A stretch of DNA of 64,000 bases from Calamus simplicifolius (taxonomy: Eukaryota > Streptophyta > Magnoliopsida > Arecales > Arecaceae), in assembly GCA_900491605.1 (NCBI GenBank), contig UESW01004356.1, positions 155,297-219,296 on the forward strand, written 5' to 3'. Below are positions 1-11,470 of this stretch, piece by piece. Position 1 is the first letter of the stretch. Each line of letters opens with the position of its first letter. A program made the translations under genes and the position numbers. A model generated the notes under the pieces. It searched no databases. It saw only the letters and a program-made list of their open reading frames with translations, and was not told the DNA's origin.

Positions 1-12
1 CTCGTTGGAATA

Positions 13-959
13 GTACCTATACCATGATACATGATGCATATCCATATAATAACTTATTAAGTGCTTATATAAATAATTGTGGATTAGGATTTACATTGAT
101 TGAAATTGATTGAAATCAAGGTAAAATTTTAGGAGATTTTTTTGTTACTTTTTATGATGCTACAAATGTTCTTTCTAGTATTTATTATCCAACTTCTTGT
201 TTATTTTTACAAAAAGCATACGTAATTAGTGAAAAATTTAAAGAATATAGAAATGATGATATTTTAATGCCTATTATATGAAAATTAAATAGAATGAATA
301 TTGAAATAGAATATATCCTTTGCATAACTTAGCTGTTGTTTTTAATCCTAAAGTTAAATTAAAAGGCTTAAATATTTTAATTGATGAATATTATGAAAAC
401 ATGAATCAAAATTTTGAACTTGTTAAAGATGAGGTAACATGACTTCTTAATGATATTTATATTTTATATGATGACAAAATTCATGGATGTAGAATACTTG
501 CTCAAAGCTCTGCTTTTTCTTTTAGATCTCGTTCGTCATCTATTTTTTATTCATTAGAAGGCACACACATGCTTCTTCATCTTCATCTTCTTCATCTTTA
601 AGTAATGAATTAGAATTTTATTTACGAAACGATCTTTATTTTGCATATGATGAAGATTAAATTGAGAGTCTAGATGTATTAGTTTGGTGGAAGAGTGTTA
701 GAATCAATATCATGTTATGCATGTCATTGCACGGGATATTTTAGCTCTATCGATGTTCATAGTAGCATCGGAATCCGCTTTCCGTATAGGTCGGCGTGTT
801 CTGAATGAAAAAAGAAGTAGGATGACTGGTAAGACGGTTGAGATGCTTCTTTGCTTCAAAGATTGGTTGGATGCTGAGGCGAGGCTTCAAGATAAAGGTG
901 TACATGACTTAACCAGTGAAAATAATGATGACACAAGTATTACTGTGAGTAATTATTAA
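13..959 (+). pseudogene. hAT transposase, C-terminal half, with stops and a frameshift
   Basis: The transposase would cut and join the hAT ends in the nucleus. The first part reads as the RNase-H-fold/DUF4413 region (WNSTYTMIHDA near the start, then FYDATNVLSSIYYPTSCLF, then LAVVFNPKVKLKGL). From 717 the hAT C-terminal dimerisation domain is clear, with VASESAF, RVLNEKRS and LLCFKDWL. Three in-frame TGA codons near 107, 278 and 439 stand where Trp is expected, and a frameshift near 710-720 separates the dimerisation domain from the upstream part that ends LDVLVWWKS. The 80-codon open stretch 717-959 is therefore only the tail of a dead gene. Confidence 0.85.
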
Positions 960-1159
960 AGTGACTCATCTCTATTTTTTTCTCCTTTCTTATTGTATTC
1001 TAGAGGTCAGGCCTAACCCCTCTCCATTCATGTGTCATTTTAATTTTAAATTAATAAATTGGTAGGGGTTTATGCCAAACCCCCCATCATTAAAGTGGTT
1101 TCATATTAATAAATTCCTTTATTTCCAAAATTTTTTAAATTTATTAAAAAAATATTTTT

Positions 1160-1439
1160 TTATTTAAATTTTTTATTAGGCCCTGATGGGCCATGCTAGC
1201 CCAGTGGGTCGGCATAGCCCAGGTCGTTGTGGGCCATGCCATGCCGACCTAGACTCATCACGGGTCGTGCCGTGCTGGGCCAGATTTTCTGAGCCCGACA
1301 CATATGGCTTAATGGGTCATGCCAGCATAGCCCAGTATTGTCAGGCATGGCCTGGTTCATGCTAAGCCATGCCAGGCATGGCCCGGTTCATGCCGGGCCA
1401 TGCCGCCCCATGGGCGGTATGGTCCGGTGCCCAACTCTA
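1160..1439 (+). repeat. hAT subterminal repeat region
   Basis: Dense degenerate repeats of GGGCCATGC, GGCATGGCC and GCCCGG alternate on both strands. This GC-rich composition differs sharply from the AT-rich 1000-1160 stretch. Such clustered short repeats are the usual transposase-binding subterminal zone of Ac-like hAT elements. Confidence 0.6.
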
Positions 1440-1992
1440 TGGGAGAAAGGAAAGAAAGGTGCGGATTAGCCCCTCCTAATTTCTAAAGAAAAAAAGAGCA
1501 AAGCATAAGTTTCTAAGTTATAACGGAAGATATCTCATGTTTGATGAGAGGATATATCAGAGATTAGCTACGACCGAAACCAGACCCCTTGAAGCGAAGC
1601 CTGTTTCTGAAAATACGGTCTATTAGCCTAGAATTTGGGTCATGGGAAAGCCCAACCTGGTGAAATGATTAGTAATAAAGGAAAACTCGAACGGCGCATG
1701 ATGAAAAAATGCATGTATGCATGTGGTACTCGAGCGTTCCGTACTGTGCGCGATGCGCAAAGACTTTTTGCAGGACTAGAAATAAAATTTCCAACTTGTT
1801 CGACCGGGCCGTCAGGGTCCTGACTCCGGATCCGGGCCTCTGTCCATGCCCAAGAAATAAGAAAAGCTGAGAGTGGATGTCTAGCGTCAGGGATTAAAAG
1901 AACGGTTCTGGTGTAATCCAGAAGATTGCGTTTCCGCCTATGTGGATGATGTGTCCTTAATTTTTGATGGAATTTTTTTGTTTCTCTGCATC
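1440..1992. other. Flank between hAT and chromovirus; no recognised gene
   Basis: About 550 bp of mixed composition. A 62-codon ORF at 1635-1823 resembles nothing I know. From 1885 to the chromovirus TSD the frame is open for 38 codons and continues after the element at 37747 (see the matching entry and finding). No TIR, PBS or domain is visible. Confidence 0.4.
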
Positions 1993-1997
1993 CTCTG
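1993..1997. repeat. Left TSD (CTCTG) of chromovirus
   Basis: CTCTG lies directly before the LTR start TGTCATGCCC, and the same five bases follow the other LTR at 37742-37746. A perfect 5-bp TSD 35.7 kb apart shows the whole nested block entered as one chromovirus that later grew by insertions. Confidence 0.9.
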
Positions 1998-4347
1998 TGT
2001 CATGCCCTAAACCCAAAATTTTGAGCTAGGGTAACAACCCGCCGCATGCCAAGCATGCAAGGCGTCCCAAAATATGACACATGATTCAACATAAGGTAAT
2101 CATATTATATATATCTAATCCAAAACCATAATCTTAAACAAACCATAACTATAAGGTTTGGGCTACAAGCCCTACACACAAGCATATCTGGGGATTACAA
2201 CAACATAATGGAACTAATTTATTTAGATAGAAGCTCCATCAACCCCATAAGTCCTTCACTCCTAAGGCTCTGAAAAATGTGAGATTTACATGAGCTCACA
2301 CTCAATAAGTAAGCCTATTATAATGTAAAAATAATCATATATCATTATAGCATTTCAAGATATTTTCAAATCACATTTTCATGAAAAGCTTCCAATTCAA
2401 CTACATTTATTATGCTATCAGAACATGCATATCATCAGCTCAAAATAATTTGGAAGCTTAATTACATAATAAATGTCAAACAATGCAATGTAATCAAACC
2501 CACTGTATTTCTATAATCACTGATCTCCTATGCGTCCCACGGCCCTACAACACCCAACTGGTGTATCACTCTTAAATGTCCCTAAGAGGAAGGGTTCTGG
2601 TACCAGCATTATGCCATATAACATAAACAATCACAACATACCCTACAGATGTGTGTCCTCCGCATATCTTTTCTGTGGAGGTGGGTCCCATATCACAATC
2701 AATCACAACACACCCTATAGGTATGTGTCCTCCACATATCTTTCCCTGTGGTGGTGGGTCACGTATCACTTATCATTTCACATCAATCCACATCATATGA
2801 GAACCGTGGCGACACATATAAGTATATTTCAATGTCATCATTATAATTGCATATCACACATCATGCATCAACATAAGCATAAGCTCCTCATATCACATAT
2901 ACAGTGGTTTGTACATTTATAGCATAAAAATACATCTATAGTACTAGTATATTTTGCAAAGTCAAAATAATCACATTATTCAATTTTGCATATTTACAAG
3001 CCACTACTTTGCAAAATATAGCAGGTGTATATAACCATAACAAATACTCAAATGCATACACATGGTACTATTTACTAATTTCAAAATAGCCAAGTCAAAT
3101 ATCAAATTTATTTTTTCTCATGTCATAATTTCATAAATTAATATAACTATAATTCTAAACTTTACATATTAAATATTATAAAATTCATGATAATTGGCTT
3201 GCTTACCTCAGTACGCAATTTCAAATGGTGAACCAGCTATTTAGACATCTGGGCACCTACAGAATCATTTTTTACAATTAAATCTCTAAAATCTGAATAA
3301 TAAAGTCTCTTAAAACTCTACCCAGACTAATCCACGGCCCAACTTTGGGCTTGAATAAATCACATTATATATGCCCAAATGGAAAACTAAAAATATCCCA
3401 AGAAACTAGATTTAACATAGAATCGGGCCAAAATTTTATTTTGCCATTCTCAGCCCGATACAGGGCCCAAAATGCTGCTCAAAAAGGGCTCTTGAACCGG
3501 CCCAACAGGGCCCAAATATTGGACAGCCCAGCCGGCCCAAGCTCCTTTCTCCCCCCCCCCCCCCCCCCGCTCCCCTGTTTCAACCGAAACAGGAGGAATT
3601 CGTGCCGGCAGCCAAGGCCACCACCGGCCAAATTCGGGGTGGCCCGGCCGCCTCTGGTGGCGGCAGCCCCTCTCTCTTCTCTCTCTCTAATTTCTCTCTA
3701 TCTCTCTCTTTCTCTCTCATGATCTCCATGGCTAGGAATCCTACCGGCGGTACGGCCAGCCACCATGGCCAGCTAGACCTCCACCGGATGCATGCCCGAT
3801 GCCGGTGGAGGTCGTCGATCGAAGCTCAAGCCCGATGAGGCGGCGAGCACCGCCGGGCCTGAACCGACAGCAGGAGCCGGTTCGGCTCCCAGGAGGACCC
3901 CCTCCTCCTCTCACACCTCCGGTACCCCACCAGACACCTCTCTTGGTACCGGTGGGGCTGCCGGCCGAGGCTCAGGCCCAGCGAGGCGACGGGCACGCAG
4001 TCGGGCCCGAACCAAAATCAAGATCAACTGCCATGGTTGCAGCACAGTCGCGGGCAATTCCATCACAGTCTCTCTCTCTCTCGCTCGATTTCTTCTCCCC
4101 AACAGTGATGATAACGTGGACAGAAGATTACCTGGAGGAGTTGAGCGCCGGGTTGAAGGAGGGAGTCACCCTCCATCCCAATATAAACCCCACACGATGC
4201 CTCAGTCCAGGGACTCGGGAAACCCATTCGTTACGTGGGAATTGGAAACTCAGCCAACACGCGTAACCGCGGGAGTCCCAGCGTCACCCGATCCAAGGTT
4301 CCCATGTTGAGTCTTGCGAACCAGTAATTAAGATCCCGGGGGTTACA
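1998..4347 (-). repeat. Chromovirus left LTR (3' LTR), 2350 bp, intact
   Basis: It begins TGTCATGCCC and ends GGGGGTTACA. It matches the right LTR in segments 9367-10518 and 36549-37741. It contains the uninterrupted CACTA target TAA-TATA-ACT at 3139-3148. The half towards 4347 is GC-rich and has a long C run near 3550-3568, CT microsatellites, and on the minus strand a TATA-like GTTTATATTGGG near 4177-4190. ORFs in the 3345-4310 part are chance GC-rich frames. Confidence 0.92.
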
Positions 4348-4359
4348 TTCTCCCCTCCT
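4348..4359 (-). other. Chromovirus polypurine tract
   Basis: On the minus strand AGGAGGGGAGAA lies directly against the LTR start TGTAACCCCC. This is the expected primer site for plus-strand DNA synthesis and fixes the orientation of the element. Confidence 0.8.
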
Positions 4360-4454
4360 TATAAAAATTTCGGCCTCGAAATTGATACACTTTAATTAAA
4401 CTATAGAATTCAAATAGGTTCTATTCAAAAGTCAACAATCTGGGATAGATAATT

Positions 4455-5735
4455 TACCTGCAAATAATTGTGGATACTTCTTTTTCATTTCTTCCTCAAG
4501 TTCCCAAGTAGCCTCCCTCTCAGAATGATTACTCCACTGTACTTTGACATAGGGAATGGTACCATCTCAGAACCTGATCCTTGCGGTCCACGATACGCAC
4601 AGGATGCTCCTCATAAGATAAATCTTTCTTCAACTGAATAGGCTCATACTCTATTACATGGCTGGGGTCAGAAATATACTTCCTCAACATAGAGACATGA
4701 AACACATTATGTACACCAGATAGAATCGGAGGCAATGCCAGGTTGTAAACTACCTCCCCAACTCTGCTCAAGATCTCAAAAGGCCCAATATAACATGGAC
4801 TCAGCTTCCCTCTGATCCCAAATCTCATCACATCCTTGGTTGGTGATACCCTTAAGAAAACATGGCCCCCAACCTGAAATTCCAATTCTCTCCTTCTGAC
4901 ATCAGCATAACTCTTCTGTCTACTCTGAGCTGTACGAAGATGCTCCCTGATCAATTGCACCTTATCAACTGTCTGCTGAACCAGCTCAAGACCTAGCAAT
5001 TTTCTCTCTCCCACATCATTCCAACATAAAGGAGATCTGGACCTCCTACCATACAGAGCTTCAAATGGAGCCATCTGGATACTGGCCTGGTAACTATTAT
5101 TATAGGCAAACTCTACTAAAGGTAAGTGGTTATCCCATGCTCCACCCAAATCCATCACACAGGCTCGCAACATGTCTTCCAGAATCTGTATGGTCCTCTC
5201 TGATTGTCCATCTGACTGGGGATGATAGGTTGTACTGAAATTTAATTTGGTTCCTATAGCCTTATGAAGACTCCTCTATAATTGAGACACAAACCTAGTA
5301 TCCCTATCAGATACAATAGATACAGGAATACCATGGAGTCTCATGATCTGCTCAATATACAAACTAGCCAATCTTTCACTAGAGACCCCAACTCTGAAAG
5401 GTAAGAAATGAGCTGATTTTGTTAGTCTGTCCACAATAACCCAAACAGCATCATTACTCCTAGGAGTTTTGGGCAGATCAGTCACAAAGTCCATTGTGAT
5501 CATTTTCCATTTCCACTGAGGAATCATCAGAGACTGAAGAGGTCCCATAGGCCTTTGATGTTCGGTCTTCACTCGCTGACACACCAAACTTGGCCACATA
5601 CTGAGAAATTTTTCTTTAAGTCTATGTACATCTTAGTGCCACCTGGATGCACCGTATAGGGAGAATAGTGAGCCTCCTTCAAAATTTTGGCCTTTAGCTC
5701 CTCAATGTTTGGCACACAAAGTCTACCTTCAAATT
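4455..5735 (-). pseudogene. Chromovirus integrase with C-terminal chromodomain, broken
   Basis: Integrase joins the cDNA to host DNA. Reading the minus strand, an N-terminal zinc-finger part is visible (EAHYSPYTVHPGG), but the stretch leading to the CxxC half looks shortened near 5600. The core follows with MDFVTDLP, SDRDTRF and then the Asp-Glu part just before 5173. After it come the GPF-type module (YIGPFEILSRVG, VFHVSMLRKYI) and a chromodomain-like tail, which runs out of frame near 4560 and reads WELEEEMKKKYP in another frame down to about 4455. A TAG at 5276-5278 replaces the Trp expected in FWRSLH. Chromodomains in this family steer integration to heterochromatin. Confidence 0.85.
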
Positions 5736-5849
5736 TTAGGATCCATCCTCCATTACATAAAATTCATTCTAAACTCCTGACTGCATAGCTTCTTTAATCT
5801 TTTGTAAATCTGGATCATCATTCTGGGAGGACTTGATCCAGTCAACTAG

Positions 5850-7340
5850 GGTCGGCTAAAGTACAAGTGCTGCAACAAGCCCATCAGACCGCTGTACTCT
5901 CAATCCAACCTTCCATCTCTCAAAGTCCCTCAATATGTGAGGCTGGAAAGTAATCATAGCAGCTAACTCAGAAGAGAATTTTCTGCTCAAAGCATCAGCT
6001 ACTACATTGGCCTTTCCAGGATGATAGTGCAGGGTCAGGTCATAGTCCTTCAGTAGCTCCAACCACCTCCTCTACCTTAAGTTCAGCTCCTTCTATGTGA
6101 AAATATACTTTAGACTCTTATGATATATACATATCACACGTCACTCCATATAGATAATGATGCCAAATCTTCAGGGAAAAAACCATAGCAACCAATTCCA
6201 GATCATGAGTAGGATAATTCTGCTCATAAGGCTTCAGTTGTTTGGAGGCATAGGCTATCACCTTCCTATTCTGCATCAGAACACATCCCAATTATTTTGA
6301 GAAGCATCAGTATATAGAGTAAATCCCTCAGATCCTATCGGAAGAACAAGAATGGGAGCTGACACTAGGCGTTGCTTTAACTCCTGAAAACTTTTCTCAC
6401 ATTCCTCTGTCCAATCAAACTTTACTCGCTTTTGGGTTAAGCGAGTTAAGGGCAAAGCGATGCGAGAGAAGTCCTCCACAAATTTACTGTAGTGCCTGGA
6501 TAGCCCCAAGAAACTTCTGATTTCAGCCACATTGGAAGGTGACTCCAGCTAATGATAGCCTCAATCTTTTTCGGGTCCACAGATATGTCGTCTTTGGATA
6601 TTACATGACCCAAGAAAGATACTTGATCTAACCAAAAATTACACTTCTACAGCTTGGCATAAAGCTTATTCTCCTGAAGCATCTGTAGCACCAACCTCAG
6701 GTGGTCCTCATGCTCCTTATGGCTCTTGGAGTATATCAAGATGTCATCAATAAAAACCACCACGAATTGATCCAAGTATGGTTTAAAAATTTGTTCATCA
6801 AATCCATGAATGCTGTAGGGGCATTAGTTAACCCAAACGGCATCACCAAGAACTCATAGTGGCCATATATGGTCCTAAATGTTGTCTTAGGCACATTCCC
6901 TTCCTTGACTTTGAGTTGGTGGTACCATGACCTAAGATCAATCCTTGAGAATATCCGGGCTCCTTGGAGTTGATCAAATAAGTCATCAATCCTCGGTAGA
7001 GGTACTTATTCTGCACTGTTACCTTATTGATTTCTTGATAATCAATGCAGAGCCGAAGACTGCCATCCTTCTTCTTAACAAATAGAACTGGAGCACCCTA
7101 AGGAGAAACATTGGGTTGATAAATCCCCGATCTAGGAGCTCCTGCAACTGATCCTTCAATTCCTTTAACTTAGCCGGGGCCATGCGGTAAGGGGCCTTGG
7201 ATATAGGTCTAGTTCCAGGAACTAAATCAATGGAGAATTCAACTTCTCGATCAGGGGGCAAATCAGTCAAACCATCACGGAAGACATCAGGGAATTCTTG
7301 AGCTATAGGAATATCCTCTAACTTGGTCTCTTCCTGCTAA
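5850..7340 (-). pseudogene. Chromovirus reverse transcriptase and RNase H, broken
   Basis: RT starts around the LPPDREVEFSIDLVPGT segment (7200-7260), with KAPYRMAP next. The catalytic motif VFIDDILIYSK lies near 6735-6765. Connection and RNase H follow: RSFLGLSRHYSKFV, TLYTDAS and LTLHYHPGKANVVADALSRK (ends near 5970). A TAG at 7098-7100 sits at the Trp of SPWGAP, and several shifts divide the frame between 6530 and 7019. It would copy element RNA into DNA, but in this state cannot. Confidence 0.87.
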
Positions 7341-7421
7341 AGGTCCTTGACTACAGCAAGAAATCCTTGACCCCATTCATCAGATATCTTCCAGCCTGCA
7401 GCGCTGATATGAACACTGGAG

Positions 7422-7790
7422 CTAGGTGTTTTGACCACCAGTAAAACTAAATTCAGGCTGACTAGGAATCTTGAAGTTGACAATCTTCCTGAAGTAGTCT
7501 GCTGAAGCATGATAGGAGGCCAACCAATCCATTCCAAGGATAACATCAAAGAACTTCAGTGGAAGGACAAACAGATTAGCATTCAATCTCCTATCCTCCA
7601 AGATAATTGGGCAGGATTTGCATACTGTGTCAACCTTCAAAACATCTCCATTTGGAAAGGCAATATGCAACTCTTGCTCCAGAGGAACGGGTGTCAATGA
7701 TGCATTCTTGTCAAGATAGATGTCAGATATGAAAGAATGCATGGCACCTGGATCAATTAAAGTTTGAGCATAAGAAGTGCCTCTTTAATC
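7422..7790 (-). pseudogene. Chromovirus aspartic protease
   Basis: The minus-strand frame reads LIDPGAMHSFIS around 7735-7775, the active-site segment (DPG instead of DSG is common in this branch), then VILEDRRL-like spacing and FFDVILGMDWL, the flap-distal signature. The protease cuts the Gag-Pol polyprotein. It is open for about 106 codons and joins RT only through a frame change near 7420-7550. Confidence 0.8.
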
Positions 7791-7855
7791 ATTCCTGGAC
7801 ATAAGTATAAACTGTTTTAACATTAAAGCATTAAAGATTTAACCTACTTTTCTAA

Positions 7856-9181
7856 TTAACTATCAATGTATTGCACTAAGAATGTAATACTAGATATGAA
7901 ATTAAATGGTATACCTATCACCACAGAATTAGAGATGGCAGCATCCTGCTGAGTGAGGGTAAAGACCCTCCCCTGGGTTCTCGATGGCTGCTGCTGATGC
8001 TGCTGACTCATCCCTTGACTAGAAGAGGGCTGTTGATCCTTCTGAAGGGGACAGGTGGCCATCTTGTGATTAGTTTTTCCACAGAGGAAGCAGGCATCAG
8101 GCAATCTGCGACAAGGCCTTCCTGGGTGGAATTTTCCATAGTGAATGCAACGAGTCTCCCTGTTCCGTTGTCCTGCCGGGGCCTGATGTGCACCTCTTTT
8201 CCTAGCCTGAGCTGGGGGTTGACCAGAAATAGGCCCTTTCCTCTTCCTCTGCTGCTCCCAATCCCTCTGAACAACATTCATATCCCTCTCAATCACCAAG
8301 GCCTTATTCACCACAGCACTGTAAGTGAGAAGCTCAAATGCATTTACTGCTTGCCTCAGTCGGGTCGCAGTCCCTCAATGAATCTGGTGATCTTGGCCAT
8401 TTCATTGGTCACAATATTTGGAGCAAATCGGGCTAACCTGGTGAATTCAGCTTCATACTGGGCCACAGAAAGATTCCTTTGCTCCAATTTTATAAACTAT
8501 GATTCCATCTGTCTCTGCACACTCCTGGGAAAGTATTTGTCGAAAAAAGCCTCCCGAAACTCTTCCCAAGAGTTAACCTATCGACCCTGTCGCTGCTCCT
8601 CAACTAACCACCAGTCATAAGCCTCCCCCTAGAGAAGATAGGTGGCAAATCTGATCTGCTCCAACTCCTAGCTACCATGGGCCGTAAAAGCCTTCTCCAT
8701 ATCTCGCATCCACCGCTCAACATCAACATGGTTGGTGGATGCAGAGAAGGGGATAGGGGCAAACTTTTTGAAATCTGTAAAGCTACGGCCAACCCCTACC
8801 CAGGGTTAAGGTGGAGTAGGCTGGGTCAATGGTGAAGGATGAGTAGGTAAGGCTGGCTGAGTTTGTGGAGAAGGAGGGGTAGGCTGGGGTTGCGGAATGG
8901 TAGGGGCAGGTTGAGTCTGTGGGGCGGTAGGAGCAGGTTGAGTCTGTGGAGCAATGGGAGCAACTGAGTGGACAAGGCCTACAAAATCTGATGCTGCATG
9001 TCCCGCATCGATTGCGCCATACCCAAGAGAACCTGAAGCATCTCGGTCTGGAGTCACTGCTGATCATCCCAACTTGAGTGATAGGGCCAGCACCACCGGT
9101 AGCTTCCTGACCTCCCTGCTGACCAGCATTACCAACCTGGAAGTCTTCATCATTTTGTTGGCTCCTAGTGCGACGAGCCAT
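7856..9181 (-). pseudogene. Chromovirus gag with zinc knuckle, several TAG stops
   Basis: Gag forms the particle and binds element RNA. The likely start is the ATG at 9181 (MARRTRSQQND). A Pro/Gln/Thr-rich stretch follows, with a repeated TQPAPTxPQ-type unit at about 8806-8960, reached through a frameshift near 9060. The Retrotrans_gag domain lies about 8320-8780. The zinc knuckle is CxxCxxxxHxxxxC-like, read as CFLCGKTNHKMATCP near 8050-8090. TAG codons at 8668, 8629, 8578 and 8497 all stand where Gln (CAG) is expected. A frame change near 8320 precedes the knuckle. Confidence 0.85.
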
Positions 9182-9347
9182 TCCTATCTTTGATAAATTA
9201 GTTGGTCATTAATATCATAATAAATTTTGCATTTCAGGCTTTCAAAGCATAATACATGATATTCCTATAAAGTTATAATTGTCTCAATGCCATCCTACTA
9301 GTTTGCCTAAAGTGTCATCAAGTATGTGTTCCTAAGTTCATAACCTA

Positions 9348-9359
9348 GGCTTAATACCA
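9348..9359 (-). other. Chromovirus primer-binding site
   Basis: The minus strand reads TGGTATTAAGCC, two changes from TGGTATCAGAGC, the usual initiator tRNA-Met complement. It starts seven bases after the LTR end. Confidence 0.7.
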
Positions 9360-9366
9360 CTTAAGC

Positions 9367-10518
9367 TATCATGCCCTAGACCCAAAAATTTGAGCTAGGG
9401 TGATAACCCGCCGCATGCTAAGCATGCAAGCGTCCCAAAATATGACATATGATTCAACATAAGGCAATCATATTATATATATCTAATCCAAAACCATAAT
9501 CTAAAACAAACCATAACTATAATGTTTGGGCTACAAGGCCTTCACACAAGCATATCCGAGGATTACAATAACATAATGGAACTAATTTATTTAGCTAGAA
9601 GCTCAATCAACCCCATAAATCCTTCTTCCCTCCTGAGACTCTGAAAAATATTGTGAGATTTACATGAGCTCACACTTAATAAGTAAGCCTATTATAATGT
9701 AAAAATAATCATATATCATTATAGCATTTCAAGATATTTTCAAATCACATTTTCATGAAAAGCTTCCAATTCAACTACATTTATTATGCTATCAGAACAT
9801 GCATATCATTAGCTCAAAATAATTTGGAAGCTTAATTACATAATAAATGTCAAACAATGCAATGTAATCAAACCCACTGTATTTATATAATCACTGATCT
9901 CCTATGTGTCCCACGGCCCTACAACACCCAATTGGTGTATCACTCTTAAATGTCCACTAAGAGGAAGGGTCCTGGTACCAGCGTTATGCCATATAACATA
10001 AACAATCACAATACACCCTACAAATGTGTGTCCTCCACATATCTTCCCCTGTGAAGGTGGGTCCCGTATCACAATCAATCACAACACACCCTACAGGTGT
10101 GTGTCCTCCATATATCTTTTCCTGTGGAGGTGGGTCACGTATCACTTGGCATTTCACATCAATCCACATCATATGAGAACCATGGTGACACATATAAGTA
10201 TATTTCAATATCATCATAATAATTGCATGTCACACATCATGCATCAATATAAGCATAAGCTCCTCATATCACATATACAATGGTTTGTACATTCATAGCA
10301 TAAAAATACATCTATAGTACCAGTTTATTTTGCAAAGTCAAAATAATCACATCATTCAATTTTACATATTTACAAGCCACTACTTTGCAAAATATAGTAG
10401 TTGTATATAACCATAACAAATACTCAAATGCATACACATGGTACTATTTACTAATTTCAAAATAGCAAAGTCAAATATCAAATTTCATTTTTTCTCATTT
10501 CATAATTTCATAAATTAA
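9367..10518 (-). repeat. Chromovirus right LTR, segment 1
   Basis: It parallels left-LTR positions 1998-3141 with scattered substitutions and short indels. It starts TATCATGCCC (TG changed to TA) and stops at ...ATTTCATAAATTAA, where CACTA-1 begins. The last three bases, TAA, are the left TSD of CACTA-1. Confidence 0.92.
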
Positions 10519-11470
10519 CACTACAACAAATATTCAATGTAGCAACGCTATTTTACAGATGCTAGGGTGGAGCGTCGGGGAGGCTTGAATCATTCCAAAT
10601 CATCCCGACACTTGTTTAAAGCGTCTGGTCTGCGTTGGCATCGGACTCCTAAAATATCTTCTCCCAGCCATAGCTTCCTCTCAAGCGTTCCTCTCAGATC
10701 TAATGCCCTAATGCCCTAGCTTCCTCTCAAGCGTCATCCTAGAGCTTTCCTTCAAACCGAGCTTTCATCCCGATATTTTATCCCAGAGCTTTCCTTTAAA
10801 CTGAGCTTTCGTCCTAGAGATTTCCTTCAAACCGAGCTTTCATCCCAGAGGTTTCGTCCCAGAGCTTTTCGTCGCAAAGCTTTCGTCCCAGAGCTTTTCG
10901 TCCCAGAGCTTTCCTTCAAACCGAGCTTTCGTCCGAAGCCCTAGCTCTCCCTGTCCTTAGCTTCCTTCGAATGCTGTCCTCCTCTCGATTGCTGTGCCTT
11001 AATGCCCTAGGAAGCTCTTCAGCCCGCTTCCTCCTTGCCTCCGAGCTCCGTGCGAGCATTTTATCCCAGAGCTTTCCTTTAAACTGAGCTTTCGTCCTAG
11101 AGATTTCCTTCAAACCGAGCTTTCATCCCAGAGGTTTCGTCCCAGAGCTTTTCGTCGCAAAGCTTTCGTCCCAGAGCTTTTCGTCCCAGAGCTTTCCTTC
11201 AAACCGAGCTTTCGTCCGAAGCCCTAGCTCTCCCTGCTCCCTCTTCCTTCGAATGCTGCCCTCGACATCGATTGCTGTGCCTTCCTGCCTTTTCCATCAA
11301 ACCGAGTAGCTCTTCCAGCCCGATCTTCCTCCTTGCCTCTTACTTCTCCGTGCGGCACCAGTTTTCTCGCCGTCAATCCAACGATATCGAGGCGACTCCA
11401 TTATCTACGGTTAGGGTTCGGACCTTTCCTTACTCTCTCTCTCTCTATTTTCCTTTGATTTGGCTCTAGG
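10519..11470 (+). repeat. CACTA-1 5' terminus and subterminal region
   Basis: The end carries GCGTCGG/GCGTCTGG words, then a long C/T-rich zone repeating GAGCTTTCGTCCCAGAGC. A perfect 179-bp direct repeat lies at 10775-10953 and 11058-11236. The part ending at 11470 (CAATCCAACGATATCGAGGC, GGTTAGGGTTCG, CT repeat, ATTTTCCTTTGATT) recurs inverted at 35957-36100 in CACTA-2. The region probably combines transposase-binding sites with the promoter and leader of the element gene. Confidence 0.75.

Larger units (their letters stand above)
1..1439 (+). mobile_element. hAT (Ac-like) DNA transposon, 3' part, cut by window start
   Basis: The left part encodes a decayed hAT transposase (separate entry). 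The right part is rich in GGCC/GGGCC-type words and ends in GGTGCCCAACTCTA, whose reverse complement TAGAGTTGGGCACC matches the usual Ac-like hAT terminal style. The last element base is about 1439; the next eight bases, TGGGAGAA, would be the right TSD, but the left end is outside the window so this cannot be confirmed. The element is non-functional because the transposase is broken. Confidence 0.75.

Noticed and set aside
1560..1900. Possible organellar (mitochondrial) DNA insert
   Set aside because: Composition is suggestive but I recognise no organellar gene or tRNA; without a search it is not supportable.
3345..4310. Several ORFs of 60-172 codons
   Set aside because: They lie in the GC-rich half of the chromovirus LTR; the same region in the right LTR breaks them, and no domain is seen.
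8806..9057. Separate proline-rich protein
   Set aside because: It is the Pro/Gln linker of chromovirus Gag, shifted by one frame from the ATG.
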